Shown piece by piece: positions 12,241 to 22,218 of a stretch of DNA of 64,000 nt. The notes under the pieces were generated by a model. It was not told the origin of the DNA. It saw only the letters and a program-made list of their open reading frames with translations, and made no database searches. This DNA is from Agapanthus africanus (lineage: Eukaryota; Streptophyta; Magnoliopsida; Asparagales; Amaryllidaceae). The stretch lies in contig CM057337.1 in NCBI GenBank assembly GCA_030015575.1, positions 378,533,582-378,597,581 on the forward strand, in the 5' to 3' direction. Position numbers and translations under genes: made by a program. Numbering within the stretch: position 1 is the first letter of the stretch; each line of letters begins with the position of its first letter.

Positions 12241-12525
12241 TCGGTTTGTCTTTTGATTTCTTTTATAGTTTTTGCTTTGCATAGTGGTATTTATAGAATA
12301 TCCAGCACTTTATTCGATAAGGAAAGAGCCGAGCTCCCTTCACCTGGAGTGACCACTTTAGCGAAACTAGCAGATGCTACAACCCACTCAGTTTGTCTTT
12401 TTATTGCTTCTATAGTTTTTGCTTTGCATAGTGTTATTTGTGAAATATGCTGCACCTTATTCGATAAGGAAAGAGCCGAGATCCTTTCACCGGGAGTGAC
12501 CTCTTTAGCGAAACTAGTAAAACCC
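12241..12525 (+). repeat. Two tandem leader units of about 146 bp (B1)
   Basis: The block TTTTTGCTTTGCATAGTG, followed by CTTATTCGATAAGGAAAGAG, a CACC.GGAGTGACC motif and TTTAGCGAAACTAG, occurs twice, starting near 12268 and 12414. The same duplication is present in B2 (38085-38335) and B3 (58360-58615) but not obviously in A, so it is a B-family trait. Confidence 0.8.
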
Positions 12526-12650
12526 TCAAGAAACACTCCTTTTCAAAATCACTCTATTCTACAACGATATCAAGTTCATTACACTCATGGTTTTCATAAA
12601 AACTTGCATAGATCTCCGTCATTTCAGATAAGTACAACTTAGTATTCGTG

Positions 12651-12681
12651 CTACGATAGTTTGGCCTGCGTCAAGGCGTAG
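12651..12681 (+). other. Leader hairpin 1 of B1
   Basis: Outer stem CTACG/CGTAG; apex TTTGGCCTGCGTCAAGG. An inner stem TTGGC/GTCAA with one G-T pair encloses loop CTGC. Confidence 0.75.
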
Positions 12682-12740
12682 TGTACGGTAGCTAACTAGT
12701 GCTTATCTGCTGCATACGATGTGATTGGAATAGGGTATTC

Positions 12741-12775
12741 GTACGGCGTAGTTTGTCCTGCGTCTAGGGTCGTGC
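12741..12775 (+). other. Leader hairpin 2 of B1
   Basis: Outer stem GTACGGC/GTCGTGC with two G-T pairs; apex TTTGTCCTGCGTCTAGG, two changes from hairpins 1 and 3. Confidence 0.65.
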
Positions 12776-12825
12776 AGGTAGGTTTAATTCAATCATGAAA
12801 TGTACGGGTTGAACTTGCCTAGCGC

Positions 12826-12860
12826 CCTATGGGTAGTTTGGCCTGCGTCAAGGTCATAGG
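12826..12860 (+). other. Leader hairpin 3 of B1
   Basis: Outer stem CCTATGG/TCATAGG; apex TTTGGCCTGCGTCAAGG, identical to hairpin 1. Confidence 0.75.
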
Positions 12861-13302
12861 ATGCTAGGGGTAAAAACCATTATCAGGAATTTCAAGTGTT
12901 GAAATTTGTAATGACATTGCATACCTTCTATCAGATAGTTGGATCCCGATACCCACTGTGAGTAAGAGTTACTCCTGGGAGAGTTTTACACATTACAATT
13001 AACCGATCAAGTAGGTGTCTAGAAAGGTTTTAACGGGGTTACGCCCCTGGGAAAATGAGGTTTATTTTAATTAGGTCCGTGCGAAAGCACGGGGAACCTC
13101 TCAAAGTACCGACACTGGCCTGGCCGAAAGATTGGCGAACTTGTAGGGTGTAATTAATCCCGGCTAGTCTTACCTCTTAGTGTTTCGAGGAAGATTTGAT
13201 AAAAATAGTGGGAGCCATCCTGATTAGATAAAATAATAACCAATCTAATCTTGCAAGAGCGCACGCAGAGTGTTTTCTTCTCTCTCTCTCCTGGTAGCGA
13301 CC

Positions 13303-13692
13303 ATGTCACGCCTTAATCAAGATAATAATATGGATGCATTGACCAAACCTGCTTATTATACTGTGCTAGGGAACGTTGGTTCCGTTATATCTTATAATTC
13401 TTATAAGTCCAAGCAGAAAATAGGGGAATATCCAGATTCCCATGCCACCCAATCGAAGAAAGTGCATGTTGATGCGTCTTCTTCCGGTGTGTTCATTACC
13501 GAGAACTGTTTCTCAGTATCCTCTACGTCCTGGGTATATGATACCAGATCAGGATCCCGTATATGTAATATGTTACATGAGCTACAGATAAGTAGAGAAC
13601 TGGGAATGGGTGATATGTCTCTAAGTGTAGAGAATGGTGCAAGTGTTGCAGCCAAACCAGTTGGCAAATATCACCTTTTATTAATACATTGA
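13303..13692 (+). pseudogene. Gag-deleted protease frame of Copia-B1
   Basis: Open frame of 129 codons from the ATG at 13303. The first about 25 residues (MSRLNQDNN...LTKPA) look like a diverged Gag N-terminus. The frame then jumps to a region equivalent to residues about 284-355 of the Copia-A product, including the protease site. That site reads WVYDTRSGSR, where A has WVLDTGSGSH, so the catalytic DTG is DTR and the enzyme is presumably dead. The capsid-like region and the CCHC knuckle are missing. The same ATG context (GGTAGCGACCATG) is present in B3, and is ATA in B2. Whether the short frame is translated is unknown. Confidence 0.7.
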
Positions 13693-14519
13693 TTCTTAAC
13701 AAATGTTATTACATACCGAACCTGATATACAACATTACATCGGTTTCTTTAATTAGTTAAAGAAGGATATAGTTCTGTATTGGAGGATAATGTTGTGCAC
13801 ATTTTCCCGAATCAAGAGTTGATTCGATCAGGCATGTTATATAATAGCATAAACGTTCTAAATCAAACCACAGTTCAAAGTATGTAGAACACACACAAGA
13901 GAAGTAGTTCAAAAATGAACGAATTCTTCTTATAGCATTATAGACTAGGCATATCAATGCAACACGACCAGCAAAGTTACATAAGGATGAATATAAGAAT
14001 CTGTTCAAATTTCCATCTTATGATACTTGCCAGTCTTGTCTCAAAGGTAAAATGACCAATACTCCGTTTACTGAAACAGAGAAAGAGTTACTGAACTCTT
14101 GGGACGGATACAAGATGATGTATACGGTCCAATGTCTACAAATGCCAGGCTTGGTTCTTCGTACTTCAAAATATTCATCACTATCTCTCAGGATTCGAAC
14201 ATATGTTCCTGTTGAAACACAAGTCTGAAACTTTTGAGAAATTCAAGGAATATAAGCTTGAAGATAAAGAACCAGATGGGTAGAAGTATTAAATCCAACG
14301 ATGTGATCAAGGAGGCGAATACTTGAGTATGGTGTTCCTGGAGTTTCTTAAAGAAGAATGTGATTCTCTCTCAGCTTACTCCTTCGTATACACCATAACA
14401 CAATGGTGTATTGGGGCAGAGGTATCGCACCCTATGAGATATGATGCGCTTCATGATGAGTACTGCTGAGTTACCTGTTTCCTTTTGTGTGTTATGCACC
14501 TGAGAAGCTACATGCCTAT
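13693..14519 (+). pseudogene. Copia-B1 pol remnant: protease end and integrase
   Basis: Decayed coding sequence with many stops and frameshifts, aligned in order to Copia-A 27390-28230. Recognisable pieces are the HHCC zinc region near 13935-14050, the TGAAACACAAGTCTGAA block (14214) matching the MKHKSE segment, and the TGATCAAGGAGGCGAATACTT block (14307) matching the DRGGEY motif. It stops at the Gypsy-D insertion. Confidence 0.8.
14515..14519 (+). repeat. TSD CCTAT, left copy (Gypsy-D)
   Basis: Matches 21444-21448; the flanks rejoin within the integrase region of B1. Confidence 0.93.
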
Positions 14520-14906
14520 TGTTCACACCATAATATTGCATTATTATATTCCCCATTCTTATTCTTTTTATAAATAAACAGGTATTTTTGACGCATGTCT
14601 GCTAAATTTTACAGGTTACAGGTTCTTGGACAGAAAACAGTGCAAACGATGTAAAGACAATAAAAATATGGACTTTAACCAACAAACAGAGGACTCTTGA
14701 TCAAGCCTACATCAAAGATAAAATTCACAAAGTACAAGGCAACGCAAGGTCCAAGATTACAAGGTGAACGGTTAAAAAGCCATTGCAAATTGTTCACTGG
14801 AGATCTGGAACCAACCTAGAAGCCCAAATGGAAAAAGATATATAGAACTAAGAAGCCCAAGCCACTAGAAATCAGCCCAAGAAAATTAGAAGCCCAATTC
14901 CTTCTT

Positions 14907-14957
14907 TTGGCCGCGGAACCGCGGCCAAACCAGGCCTCGGGCCGCTGTTCCGCGGCG
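14907..14957. repeat. GC-rich dyad (D, 5' LTR)
   Basis: TTGGCCGCGG-AA-CCGCGGCCAA at 14907-14928 is itself a perfect inverted repeat. A second CCGCGG block (GCCGCTGTTCCGCGGC) follows at 14941-14956. It lies upstream of the TATA-like box. Confidence 0.88.
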
Positions 14958-15082
14958 GTCTTGAGCAATCAGAAGCTGAAATTTTTATAGTAATTTGTGG
15001 CGGCATTGACTAAGTCTTTCTAGGGCTATTTGTGTAATTGTAGACATGCGAAACAAATGTAACCCTAGGGTTTCCTATTCTT

Positions 15083-15090
15083 TATAAATA
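15083..15090 (+). promoter_or_regulatory. TATA-like box, Gypsy-D 5' LTR
   Basis: TATAAATA in the middle of the LTR, repeated at 20659-20666 in the 3' LTR. Likely the U3 core promoter; the transcription start is not determined. Confidence 0.5.
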
Positions 15091-15869
15091 GGAACTCTAA
15101 TCATTGTAATTCTTTATGCCTCCTTTTAATAATAAATTCTAGAATTCTTTTGGAGAGCATCGGTGTTTTCTTTTCCATTCAGAAATTCAGATCTGACAAA
15201 CCTGCATGGATGATTGGAGGGATGCATCTGTAAGTAGATTTAAATTCTCGCCCTAGTTTAGATTTCAATTCTTTGCCCTAGGTAGATTTAATTTCATACC
15301 CTAGGAACTTGTTTAGGGTGTAGCTTTAGGGAAGGATTTTAAGAGATGAGATCTCCCATCCCTTTCTTACGCACCAAATATTTACAATAGGACTCCATGC
15401 ATACACGCACATACCGCGCCCTACGGCATCCTACCCCTTGAGGTAACGATGACACCGTAGTGTAAAGGCCCGGTTGCGCGCGTTTTCCATGAAGGTTAGG
15501 GTAAGGATCTCTAAAGGAAGGACAAAAACCTAGAGGAAGGAACACCTTCCCGAATGGATCTAATCCCCTTTATTGATAATTACCATAACTCCTCATAGAT
15601 CTTCATTCGGGTATAGAAAGCGTTGAAATTTACTTGCATTTCCAAACCATCCCTAAACCTAGCCCTAGCAAGAATAGATCTAGATAATTGCCCTAGGTTA
15701 ATTAGGTTTTTAGATTTAATAACCAATCCGAACACCCTTCGGAATTAACTCGTTAGCGCGATTAGGAGATTCACAAAATCCCTGTGGACCGACCCGTACT
15801 CACCGGCTAGCTTCATGCGACGCCGTTCTTGATTGCGGTTTAGAAATAGTTTTTGACATATGAATCAAA

Positions 15870-15886
15870 TGGCGCCGTTGCCGTGG
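15870..15886 (+). other. Primer binding site, tRNA-Asp-like (Gypsy-D)
   Basis: TGGCGCCGTTGCCGTGG, one base from the complement of the tRNA-Asp 3' end, 2 nt after the LTR. Confidence 0.88.
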
Positions 15887-16687
15887 ATGGCGTGTTATTT
15901 CCTTTTTGCAATTTCGGGTTAATCTTAATAAAAAACAATCATAAAAATATGAAAAAATATAAAATATATCATCTGTTATTTTTGGAAAGGGTAATTTGTT
16001 GTTTGAATTTTGCAGGATCCACAATCAAGTTCGGATCTGGAAATCTCCAGAGATCAAAACAGCAAATAGACGATCCTATCAACAGAAGATTGCAACAACA
16101 GTGGAACAGAAAAAATTTGGAGGACCGAGTCAACAAGAAGAACAGCAGCGATCTGGTGAGCGCAAAAAAAAAAAACGCCGAAGGCACCAACCCGCGGCGG
16201 ATCCGCGGTCGGAGGCGGCACTTCGCGGCGGTTCCACGGTGGTGGCGACAGATCGGTTGCCAGAAAAAAGGCAGAAGCGCGATATAAAAAAAAAGAAAAA
16301 AAAACAGTTCTGCCACTGCAAATTTCTGTGTGTTTTCTCTCTCATCCTCTGCAAATCTTGATATATCTTCTGTAAATTTGCCTGCAGGATTTTTTTACGC
16401 TCAAAAATTTTTTCCCTTCCAAATAACGATCTTGTGCAGGATGTTTGTGCCTTTCTTGAAATGAAATTAGATTGCAAGTAATATTTTGCTGTTGCATATC
16501 TTTTCTATAAAATATTTTGCTGTTGCATATCTTTTCTCTAAAATCTTTTTGCAACAAAATTTTTCCAAATAAAGAGAAAAGAATGAAAATAAAAAGGACA
16601 AATATTTTATAGAAACTTGCAAAATTTTTAGCCGCAAATAAATCCTTGCACACAATAAACTTTCCTTCTTTCCCCTTTTCTTACAAC
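15887..16687 (+). mobile_element. Gypsy-D leader
   Basis: Non-coding leader between PBS and the ATG at 16688. It is A/T-rich with homopolymer A runs (16164-16175, 16287-16303) and a GC-rich dyad at 16191-16242. Short overlapping open frames on both strands here show no motif and are probably spurious. Confidence 0.7.
16191..16242. repeat. Second GC-rich dyad of Gypsy-D (leader)
   Basis: CCCGCGGCGGATCCGCGG followed after about 17 nt by CGCGGCGGTTCCACGG. This is the same two-block layout as in the LTR dyad, so D has the module in both LTR and leader. Confidence 0.78.
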
Positions 16688-17701
16688 ATGGGTACCCCAC
16701 ATAATAAATCATTAGCCGAACTTTGGTATCCCGAACCTAATTTTGCGTCATATGTCAATTTGTTCGGTCAATTTAAAAACGATCCCTCCATGCCTAAAAA
16801 ATCTTTGAAAGATCACATAGAGGCGTCTAGGAGAAACAGTTTGACTTTTCAACCCACTTTGTGTCAACCAAGTCAACCTTCACCACCTTCGTATGTTGAC
16901 ACCACTTTTTCAAGTTCAGCTGTAACTCCTAAGCCGATGTCCATTGCTGAGCATATTGCTCAATCTCGCAGTCGATCTTTCACCCATCTCCACTCATCTA
17001 GTTCTAGGGATCCGCACGACTATTCACCTTTTTATCCACATGTTGACCCTACCCCTGTCCAATCACCCACTTCCTACCAGTCCTACCCGACTTTCCCACC
17101 TTCACTAGACACTGTTTCTACACAGCCATTAGGGAGTTTCACATATCCAACCAATTTTGAATCTTTTACCAAAACCCCCTCACCACCTAAGTCTAGTTTG
17201 GAAGAGTCGTTGGAGGCGTACATTGCAGCAACAAATAAAATGACTCGGAATGTGGAAGCGTCTGTAGCCGCCCTTATGCAACCTAGTGAACCGGTGGCTA
17301 GTTTCGCACTAGCTTCAAATTTTTTAATATATGAGGAGGCTGTTGGACAGAGTGAGAATGAGAGAGGATTTCCAAATCAAACCTACCCTTACCCAATTGA
17401 AGCCCACAACTCCGGTTTTCCATCGATTGTCCCAAACGATTCACCAGTTGAAAATAAAAATGAGCTGTGTGATTTTGTAGTGCTTGATTTGCCAAATTGT
17501 GAAGAACCCTTTTCGAGTGAAACCGCACCTAATCCGTTTGACCTTTACACCTCCACTCTAGAACCTACATTGATAAACATCCATGCTTTTGAGGAGGTGT
17601 CGAAAGAAATTGGTTTTCACTTGATTGAGGATATAGACGCCGGGAATATTTCGGATGATGAACCTGTCGATTTAATTGAAATTTTATGTTCAAATGATTA
17701 G
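16688..17701 (+). CDS. Unrecognised Ser/Pro-rich protein of Gypsy-D (337 aa)
   Basis: Open frame from the ATG at 16688 (context ACAACATGGG) to a TAG at 17699. I do not recognise the family. The N-terminus has LAELWYPEPNFASYVNLF. A short motif recurs, each copy between Ser/Pro-rich linkers: SLKDHIEASRRNS, SIAEHIAQSRSRS and SLEESLEAYIAA. The C-terminal third is acidic (many Asp/Glu). No zinc knuckle, no DTG/DSG protease, no RT or integrase motif, no signal peptide or membrane segment. The frame stays open beyond the TAG apart from one TAA, so the ancestral product was probably longer. It sits where gag would be in a gypsy element and could be a highly diverged Gag or an accessory protein. Confidence 0.6.
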   Translation: MGTPHNKSLAELWYPEPNFASYVNLFGQFKNDPSMPKKSLKDHIEASRRNSLTFQPTLCQPSQPSPPSYVDTTFSSSAVTPKPMSIAEHIAQSRSRSFTHLHSSSSRDPHDYSPFYPHVDPTPVQSPTSYQSYPTFPPSLDTVSTQPLGSFTYPTNFESFTKTPSPPKSSLEESLEAYIAATNKMTRNVEASVAALMQPSEPVASFALASNFLIYEEAVGQSENERGFPNQTYPYPIEAHNSGFPSIVPNDSPVENKNELCDFVVLDLPNCEEPFSSETAPNPFDLYTSTLEPTLINIHAFEEVSKEIGFHLIEDIDAGNISDDEPVDLIEILCSND

Positions 17702-18586
17702 CCTGAGTTATTAAATGTTTCTCCCGAATCTCATATGCGTCTAGATTTTGATGATAATGGCATGGATGAGTTAAATATTGAGGAGAGTCTTGAGGTTGAA
17801 TAATTTTTATTTGATGTGTCTGATTTTCCAATTCATCCTCCTGAACCTTTGGCTGCTATATCACCCTCCCTCCTTCCCATCGTTCCGACCCTGCTTGAAG
17901 ACTGTGAGCTTGAAACCTTTTCCTTTGAATCTGACACAATTCTCATAGACGATAACACCTACGAGTGTTTCACTTTTTCGGACGATGTTGATGACTCACC
18001 GCCCGAGTTTGAGTCCTTTACATTTTCAGATGAGTTAATTGAACCATCAGACTCGGTTGCTTACAGTAGTTTTGAACCATTGATGGAATCTTTTATGTTC
18101 GAGACAATTTACTACGGTGAGAAAGAGACTATCCCTAATTCACTCCCTGTCGTCATTCCTATCGTTCCGACCGTACAAGAGACCGTTACGCTTTCATCCC
18201 CTTTACCAAGTTCGGCGTACCCATGTTTTCTTGCGAATCTTAAGGGATTTGACCCCATTTCTCGACGGGTTGATAGGTTAGCGCAATCGCTTTTAACACA
18301 TCGGTCATCACAAGTTGCGCTAATTTATTCACTCAATTTACACCCTCAAGATCGTACTCCACTTCTTTCTCCTTCCCGCCATTCTCTCCTCCACCGAGAC
18401 CATATTCCACTCTTCTTCGCGCGATCCTTCTTTCTCCTTTCCGCCCTTCTTTCCCCCCACCGAGACCATATTCTACCATTCTTCTTTCCACACGGTCTCG
18501 CGTGTTTCTCATTTCTTTCATCTACACCCCATTATTTCACCAACTTGGACATTACCATGATAAGATTTTTGAATGGTTGGTGCTAA
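17702..18586 (+). pseudogene. Downstream continuation of the Gypsy-D frame
   Basis: In the same frame as 16688-17701, separated from it by a TAG (17699) and a TAA near 17801. It then runs open to a stop at 18584. The product is acidic with repeated phrases of the type ESFTFSDE and ETFSFESD, then a Ser/Leu-rich stretch. Just at the end, a neighbouring frame encodes HYHDKIFEWLVLTFRLCKAK. Gypsy-C encodes nearly the same segment at 49014-49075, which suggests a conserved C-terminus and a frameshift near 18540 in D. Confidence 0.55.
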
Positions 18587-20080
18587 CCTTTCGCTTGTGT
18601 AAGGCCAAGCTTAAGTTTGTGGGGAACCTTGTTGTATATATGTATATATATTTTTGTTTTCTTTTTCTATAAAAAAAAAATTCAAAACATAAAAAAAAAA
18701 TTGTAAATAAATAAACAGGGGAGTGCCGATATTTTGACCCTCTTGGTTTAGCATGACAGTGAGGACATTGTCAAGTTCAAGTTCGGGGGTATGCTCGGTA
18801 CGTCTTCTTCCTTCGCATTCATTTGTACATATTTTTGCATTTGCATACTTATTTGAAAACCCATAAAAATTGAAAAATTTCAAAAAAAAAATTATAAAAA
18901 TTAATTGACTTGAGTTTGAAAAATAGGTTAACTGGCTAGGAACAACTAGATGTTAGACTTAGTAAATTTAAAACCCTAAAAATAACCTTTCTTAAAGTTT
19001 AACGGTAGAGAGTATATGTCTTTGTAGTTTATTTAGAAATAGGCAAATTTTGGGCTCACTTTTTGGGCTCACTTTTTGGGCTAAGTTGAAACAAGGGAAG
19101 AGTATTGATGTTCTTATTAGAGTATAACTTTGGAAAATAGTTCGTAGCTTAAATCTAGATTCTGAAAATGTATACCCTATAATTTTCACAATCACGCACC
19201 TTGAAACTTGGAATAGTAGAAGAGACCTTGAAATGCTCTTGTCTGAAGTCCTTAGTACGAAGAAAATAAAAGAAAAAAAATGTGAATAAAGAATATAAAA
19301 AATGAACACTGGTTTTTGTGATTACTTAATGCTGCAAAAATAGAAAAATATTTAGCGATGGTGCTTCATCACCTAGTGCCTTAGACCAACTGGTTTGGGA
19401 GTGACTGCTAAAAGCCTTAGGTGTTGCAAGACTCGGAATTACGTTTTAAAAGTGCAAACATATCTTGTAATCGGTTGTTGGTACCTCAAGAAGTATTAAC
19501 GATCGCATGAAGGATGTGTAAGCAAAATTCATTTAAATTCACCAATTAATAAGTGCTTTGGACAACGGACAAGGGTATGATTGCTTGATTTGAATTTCCA
19601 AGTGTAGGGGTAATTTATACACACACATGGGGATATGTGATTGGAGAATAGATGAGAGAAAGGAGTGAAGAATAGAACTTGTATCTTTAGTAGAGTTGAT
19701 AGAAATTCCTAAGTGGAGATAGAACCCTAGAAGGAAAACTTAAGAAATGCCGAAAGCTAAGTAAATCTATAGAACATATATAATCTTAAGTTAAATGATG
19801 AGGAAGCGTGAAGAATATGGGTGGATAATTTACGAGTCGACGATAATAGAATTCCTTGTTAGAAAACCTAATTGGAGAACAAAAGTTAATAGGCCGAATT
19901 GATAGGATTTTGTGGGTAGTATCCGCTGAAAACCCTCAGGAGACAACACTCCTCCTACTAGGGACACCTAGAGGTTTAACGGCTTGTTGCACATGCTCAG
20001 TGCAATCGCGTTTCCCTGCGAAAGTGCGGTTAGGATTTTAGTGAATAAAAAATAAGTTTGCTCGAGGACGAGCAAAAGAT
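18587..20080 (+). mobile_element. Gypsy-D 3' non-coding block shared with Gypsy-C
   Basis: No convincing coding. It carries several AAGTTTGGGG/AAGTTCGGGGG tracts (18612, 18779) resembling internal polypurine tracts. Blocks also found in Gypsy-C 49100-50520 include the CACCTAGTGCCTTAGACCAA block (19370; C 49838), GTACCTCAAGAAGTATTAAC (19481; C 49947) and AACCCTCAGGAGACAA (19931; C 50338). CACCTA (19370-19375) and TAGGTG (19418-19423) can pair. Confidence 0.75.
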
Positions 20081-20095
20081 AAGTTTGGGGGTATT
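20081..20095 (+). other. Polypurine tract (Gypsy-D)
   Basis: AAGTTTGGGGGTATT directly before the 3' LTR; site for plus-strand priming. Confidence 0.85.
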
Positions 20096-21443
20096 TGTTC
20101 ACACCATAATATTGCATTATTATATTCCCCATTCTTATTCTTTTTATAAATAAACAGGTACTTTTGACGCATGTCAGCTACATTTTATAGGTTACAGGTT
20201 CTTGGACAGAAAACAGTGCAAACGATGTAACGACAATAAAAATATGGACTTTAACCAACAAACAGAGGACTCTTGATCAAGCCTACATCAAAGATAAAAT
20301 TCACAAAGTACAAGGCAACGCAAGGTCCAAGATTACAAGGCGAACGGTTAAAAAGCCATTGCAAATTGTTCACTGGAGATCTGGAACCAACCTAGAAGCC
20401 TAAATGGAAAACGATATATAGAACTAAGAAGCCCAAGCCACTAGAAATCAGCCCAAGAAAATTAGAAGCCCAATTCCTTCTTTTTGCCGCGGAACCGCGG
20501 CCAAACCAGGCCTCGGGCCACGGTTCCGCGGCGGTCTTGAGCAATCAGAAGCTGAAATTTTTATAGTAATTTGTGGCGGCGTTGATTAAGTCTTTCTAGG
20601 GCTATTTGTGTAATTGTGGACATGCGAAACAAATGTAACCCTAGGGTTTCCTATTCTTTATAAATAGGAACTCTAATCATTGTAATTCTTTATGTCTCCT
20701 TTTAATAATAAATTCTAGAATTCTTTTGGAGAGCATCGGTGTTTTCTTTTCCATTCAGAAATTCAGATCTGACAAACCTGCATGGATGATTGGAGTGATG
20801 CATCTGTAAGTAGATTTAAATTCTCGCCCTAATTTAGATTTCAATTCTTTGCCCTAGGTAGATTTAATTTCATGCCCTAGGAACTTGTTTAGGGTTTAGC
20901 TTTGGGGAAGGATTTTGAGAGATGAGATCTCTCATCCCTTTCTTACCCACCAAAAATTTACAATAGGACTCCATGCATACACGCACATACCGCGCCCTAC
21001 GGCATCATACCCCTCGAGGTAACGATGACACCGTAGTGTAAAGGCCCGGTTACGCGCGTTTTCCATGGAGGTTAGGGTAAGGATCTGTAAAGGAAGGACA
21101 AGAACCTAGAGGAAGGAACACCTTCCCGAATGGATCTAATCCCCTTTATTGATAATTACCATAACTCCTCATAGATCTTCATTCGGGTATAGAAAGCGTT
21201 GAGATTTACTTGTATTTCCAAACCATCCCTAAACCTAGCCCTAGCAAGAATAGATCTAGATAATTGCCCTAGGTTAATTAGGTTTTTAGATTTAATAACC
21301 AATCCGAACACGCTTCGGAATTAACTCGTTAGCGCGATTAGGAGATTCACAAAATCCCTGTGGACCGACCCGTACTCACTGGCTAGCTTCATTTGACGCC
21401 GTTCTTGATTGCGGTTTAGAAATAGTTTTTGACATACGAATCA
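20096..21443 (+). mobile_element. Gypsy-D 3' LTR
   Basis: 1348 bp, same length as the 5' LTR. It differs from it mainly by scattered substitutions (for example several in the first 80 bp). TATA-like box at 20659-20666 and dyad at 20486-20534. Confidence 0.93.
20486..20534. repeat. GC-rich dyad (D, 3' LTR)
   Basis: GCCGCGGAACCGCGGC then, after a GGCCTCGGGCC spacer region, CCACGGTTCCGCGGCGG. Compared with the 5' LTR copy it has substitutions in both blocks, yet keeps the CCGCGG cores. Confidence 0.85.
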
Positions 21444-21448
21444 CCTAT
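21444..21448 (+). repeat. TSD CCTAT, right copy (Gypsy-D)
   Basis: Matches 14515-14519. Confidence 0.93.
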
Positions 21449-22218
21449 TGAATGGGGTTACAACCAAATCGGTGCCTACCACTCCATATAAGATATGGTA
21501 TGGGAAGAGACCATGTCTTAAACGAATTAAGATATGGGTTGTCCGGTATATGTTGAAAAGCAAAATCCGGACAAGCTCGGGCAAGGTCAGTTCTGTATAT
21601 GTTTGTTGGATATCCCAAACATTTGCGAAGGAATATCTTCTACCACTCTGAGGAGCAAAAGATGTTTTGTTTCTCATTATACTACTTTTTTAGAAAAGGA
21701 ATTTCTTGTGAAGAAATTTGTGTTCATGAAGTATAACTGGAAGTTGTTCCAACTTGACAAACTAGCAGCTGATGATTTGGTGAAACCAAAGGATTCAATA
21801 GTCTCGAACGAAACTCAGCCTCTCTACGAATCTGGTAGGGTTCCTCATTCACTTGAGAGATACTATAGTCTTCTTGGTTACAGTGGGAGCGAGGATTGCA
21901 TCATTATAGATAATGGCCCAACTAGGTTCAGGCAGGCCATCACGAGTGGGGACTCTGTGAAAAGGCTGGATTCTATGCGATCAAAGATGGAATCCATGTA
22001 CTCCAACAAAGTATGACATTGATAATTGCACCTGAAGATGTAAAACCCATTGGGAGAAAATGGATCTTGAGAAGATTATTGGTGTAGATGGAAAAGTTGA
22101 GACTTTCAAAGCTATGCTTAAGTCCATCAGGATCAATGCATGCATCGCTGAGATGGAACTTCTATTTTGATGTGGCAGTCAAAGAGTTTGACTTCATCAA
22201 AATGGTAGATGAACCTTG
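21449..22218 (+). pseudogene. Copia-B1 pol remnant: integrase C-terminus to start of RT
   Basis: Resumes B1 pol directly after Gypsy-D. The start encodes the segment equivalent to the PTTPYELWSGKKPHL region of Copia-A, then a partial frame (about 21534-22016) with ALRSKRCF-like integrase end and the ESMYSNKV segment that precedes RT, ending in a stop. Part of RT is deleted: 22080-22140 jumps from the GKVETFKA segment to the KSIRI segment, then soon to VDEPC. It ends at the Copia-A insertion. Confidence 0.8.
22214..22218 (+). repeat. TSD CCTTG, left copy (Copia-A)
   Basis: Matches 32318-32322 exactly. Confidence 0.95.

Larger units (their letters stand above)
12241..13302 (+). mobile_element. 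Copia-B1 leader, forward part
   Basis: Non-coding leader in normal orientation, matching 38200-39113 (B2) and 58480-59392 (B3). It holds the tandem units (12241-12520), three apex-sharing hairpins (12651-12860) and conserved blocks such as ACCGACACTGGCCTGGC (about 13108) and GTGGGAGCCATCC (about 13208). A pyrimidine-rich tract ending in TAG at about 13296 precedes the ATG; it resembles a splice acceptor, but splicing is unproven. Confidence 0.8.
14520..15867 (+). mobile_element. Gypsy-D 5' LTR
   Basis: 1348 bp, TG...CA termini. A TATA-like TATAAATA at 15083-15090 and AATAAA at 15131-15136 suggest the U3/R area. A GC-rich dyad lies at 14907-14957. Confidence 0.93.
14520..21443 (+). mobile_element. 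Gypsy-D, non-autonomous LTR element with a novel frame
   Basis: Complete element of 6924 bp. LTRs 14520-15867 and 20096-21443 are both 1348 bp, begin TGTTCACACC and end AATCA, and differ by a few percent by eye. PBS at 15870, PPT AAGTTTGGGGGTATT just before 20096, and TSD CCTAT on both sides. The interior holds one unfamiliar reading frame (16688-18586, broken) and a non-coding 3' block shared with Gypsy-C. I find no Gag, protease, RT, RNase H or integrase motif, so mobility must have depended on another element. Confidence 0.93.

Noticed and set aside
15853..16712. Overlapping open frames on both strands in the Gypsy-D leader
   Set aside because: Low-complexity A/T-rich sequence with homopolymer runs, no protein motif, and upstream of the real D frame.
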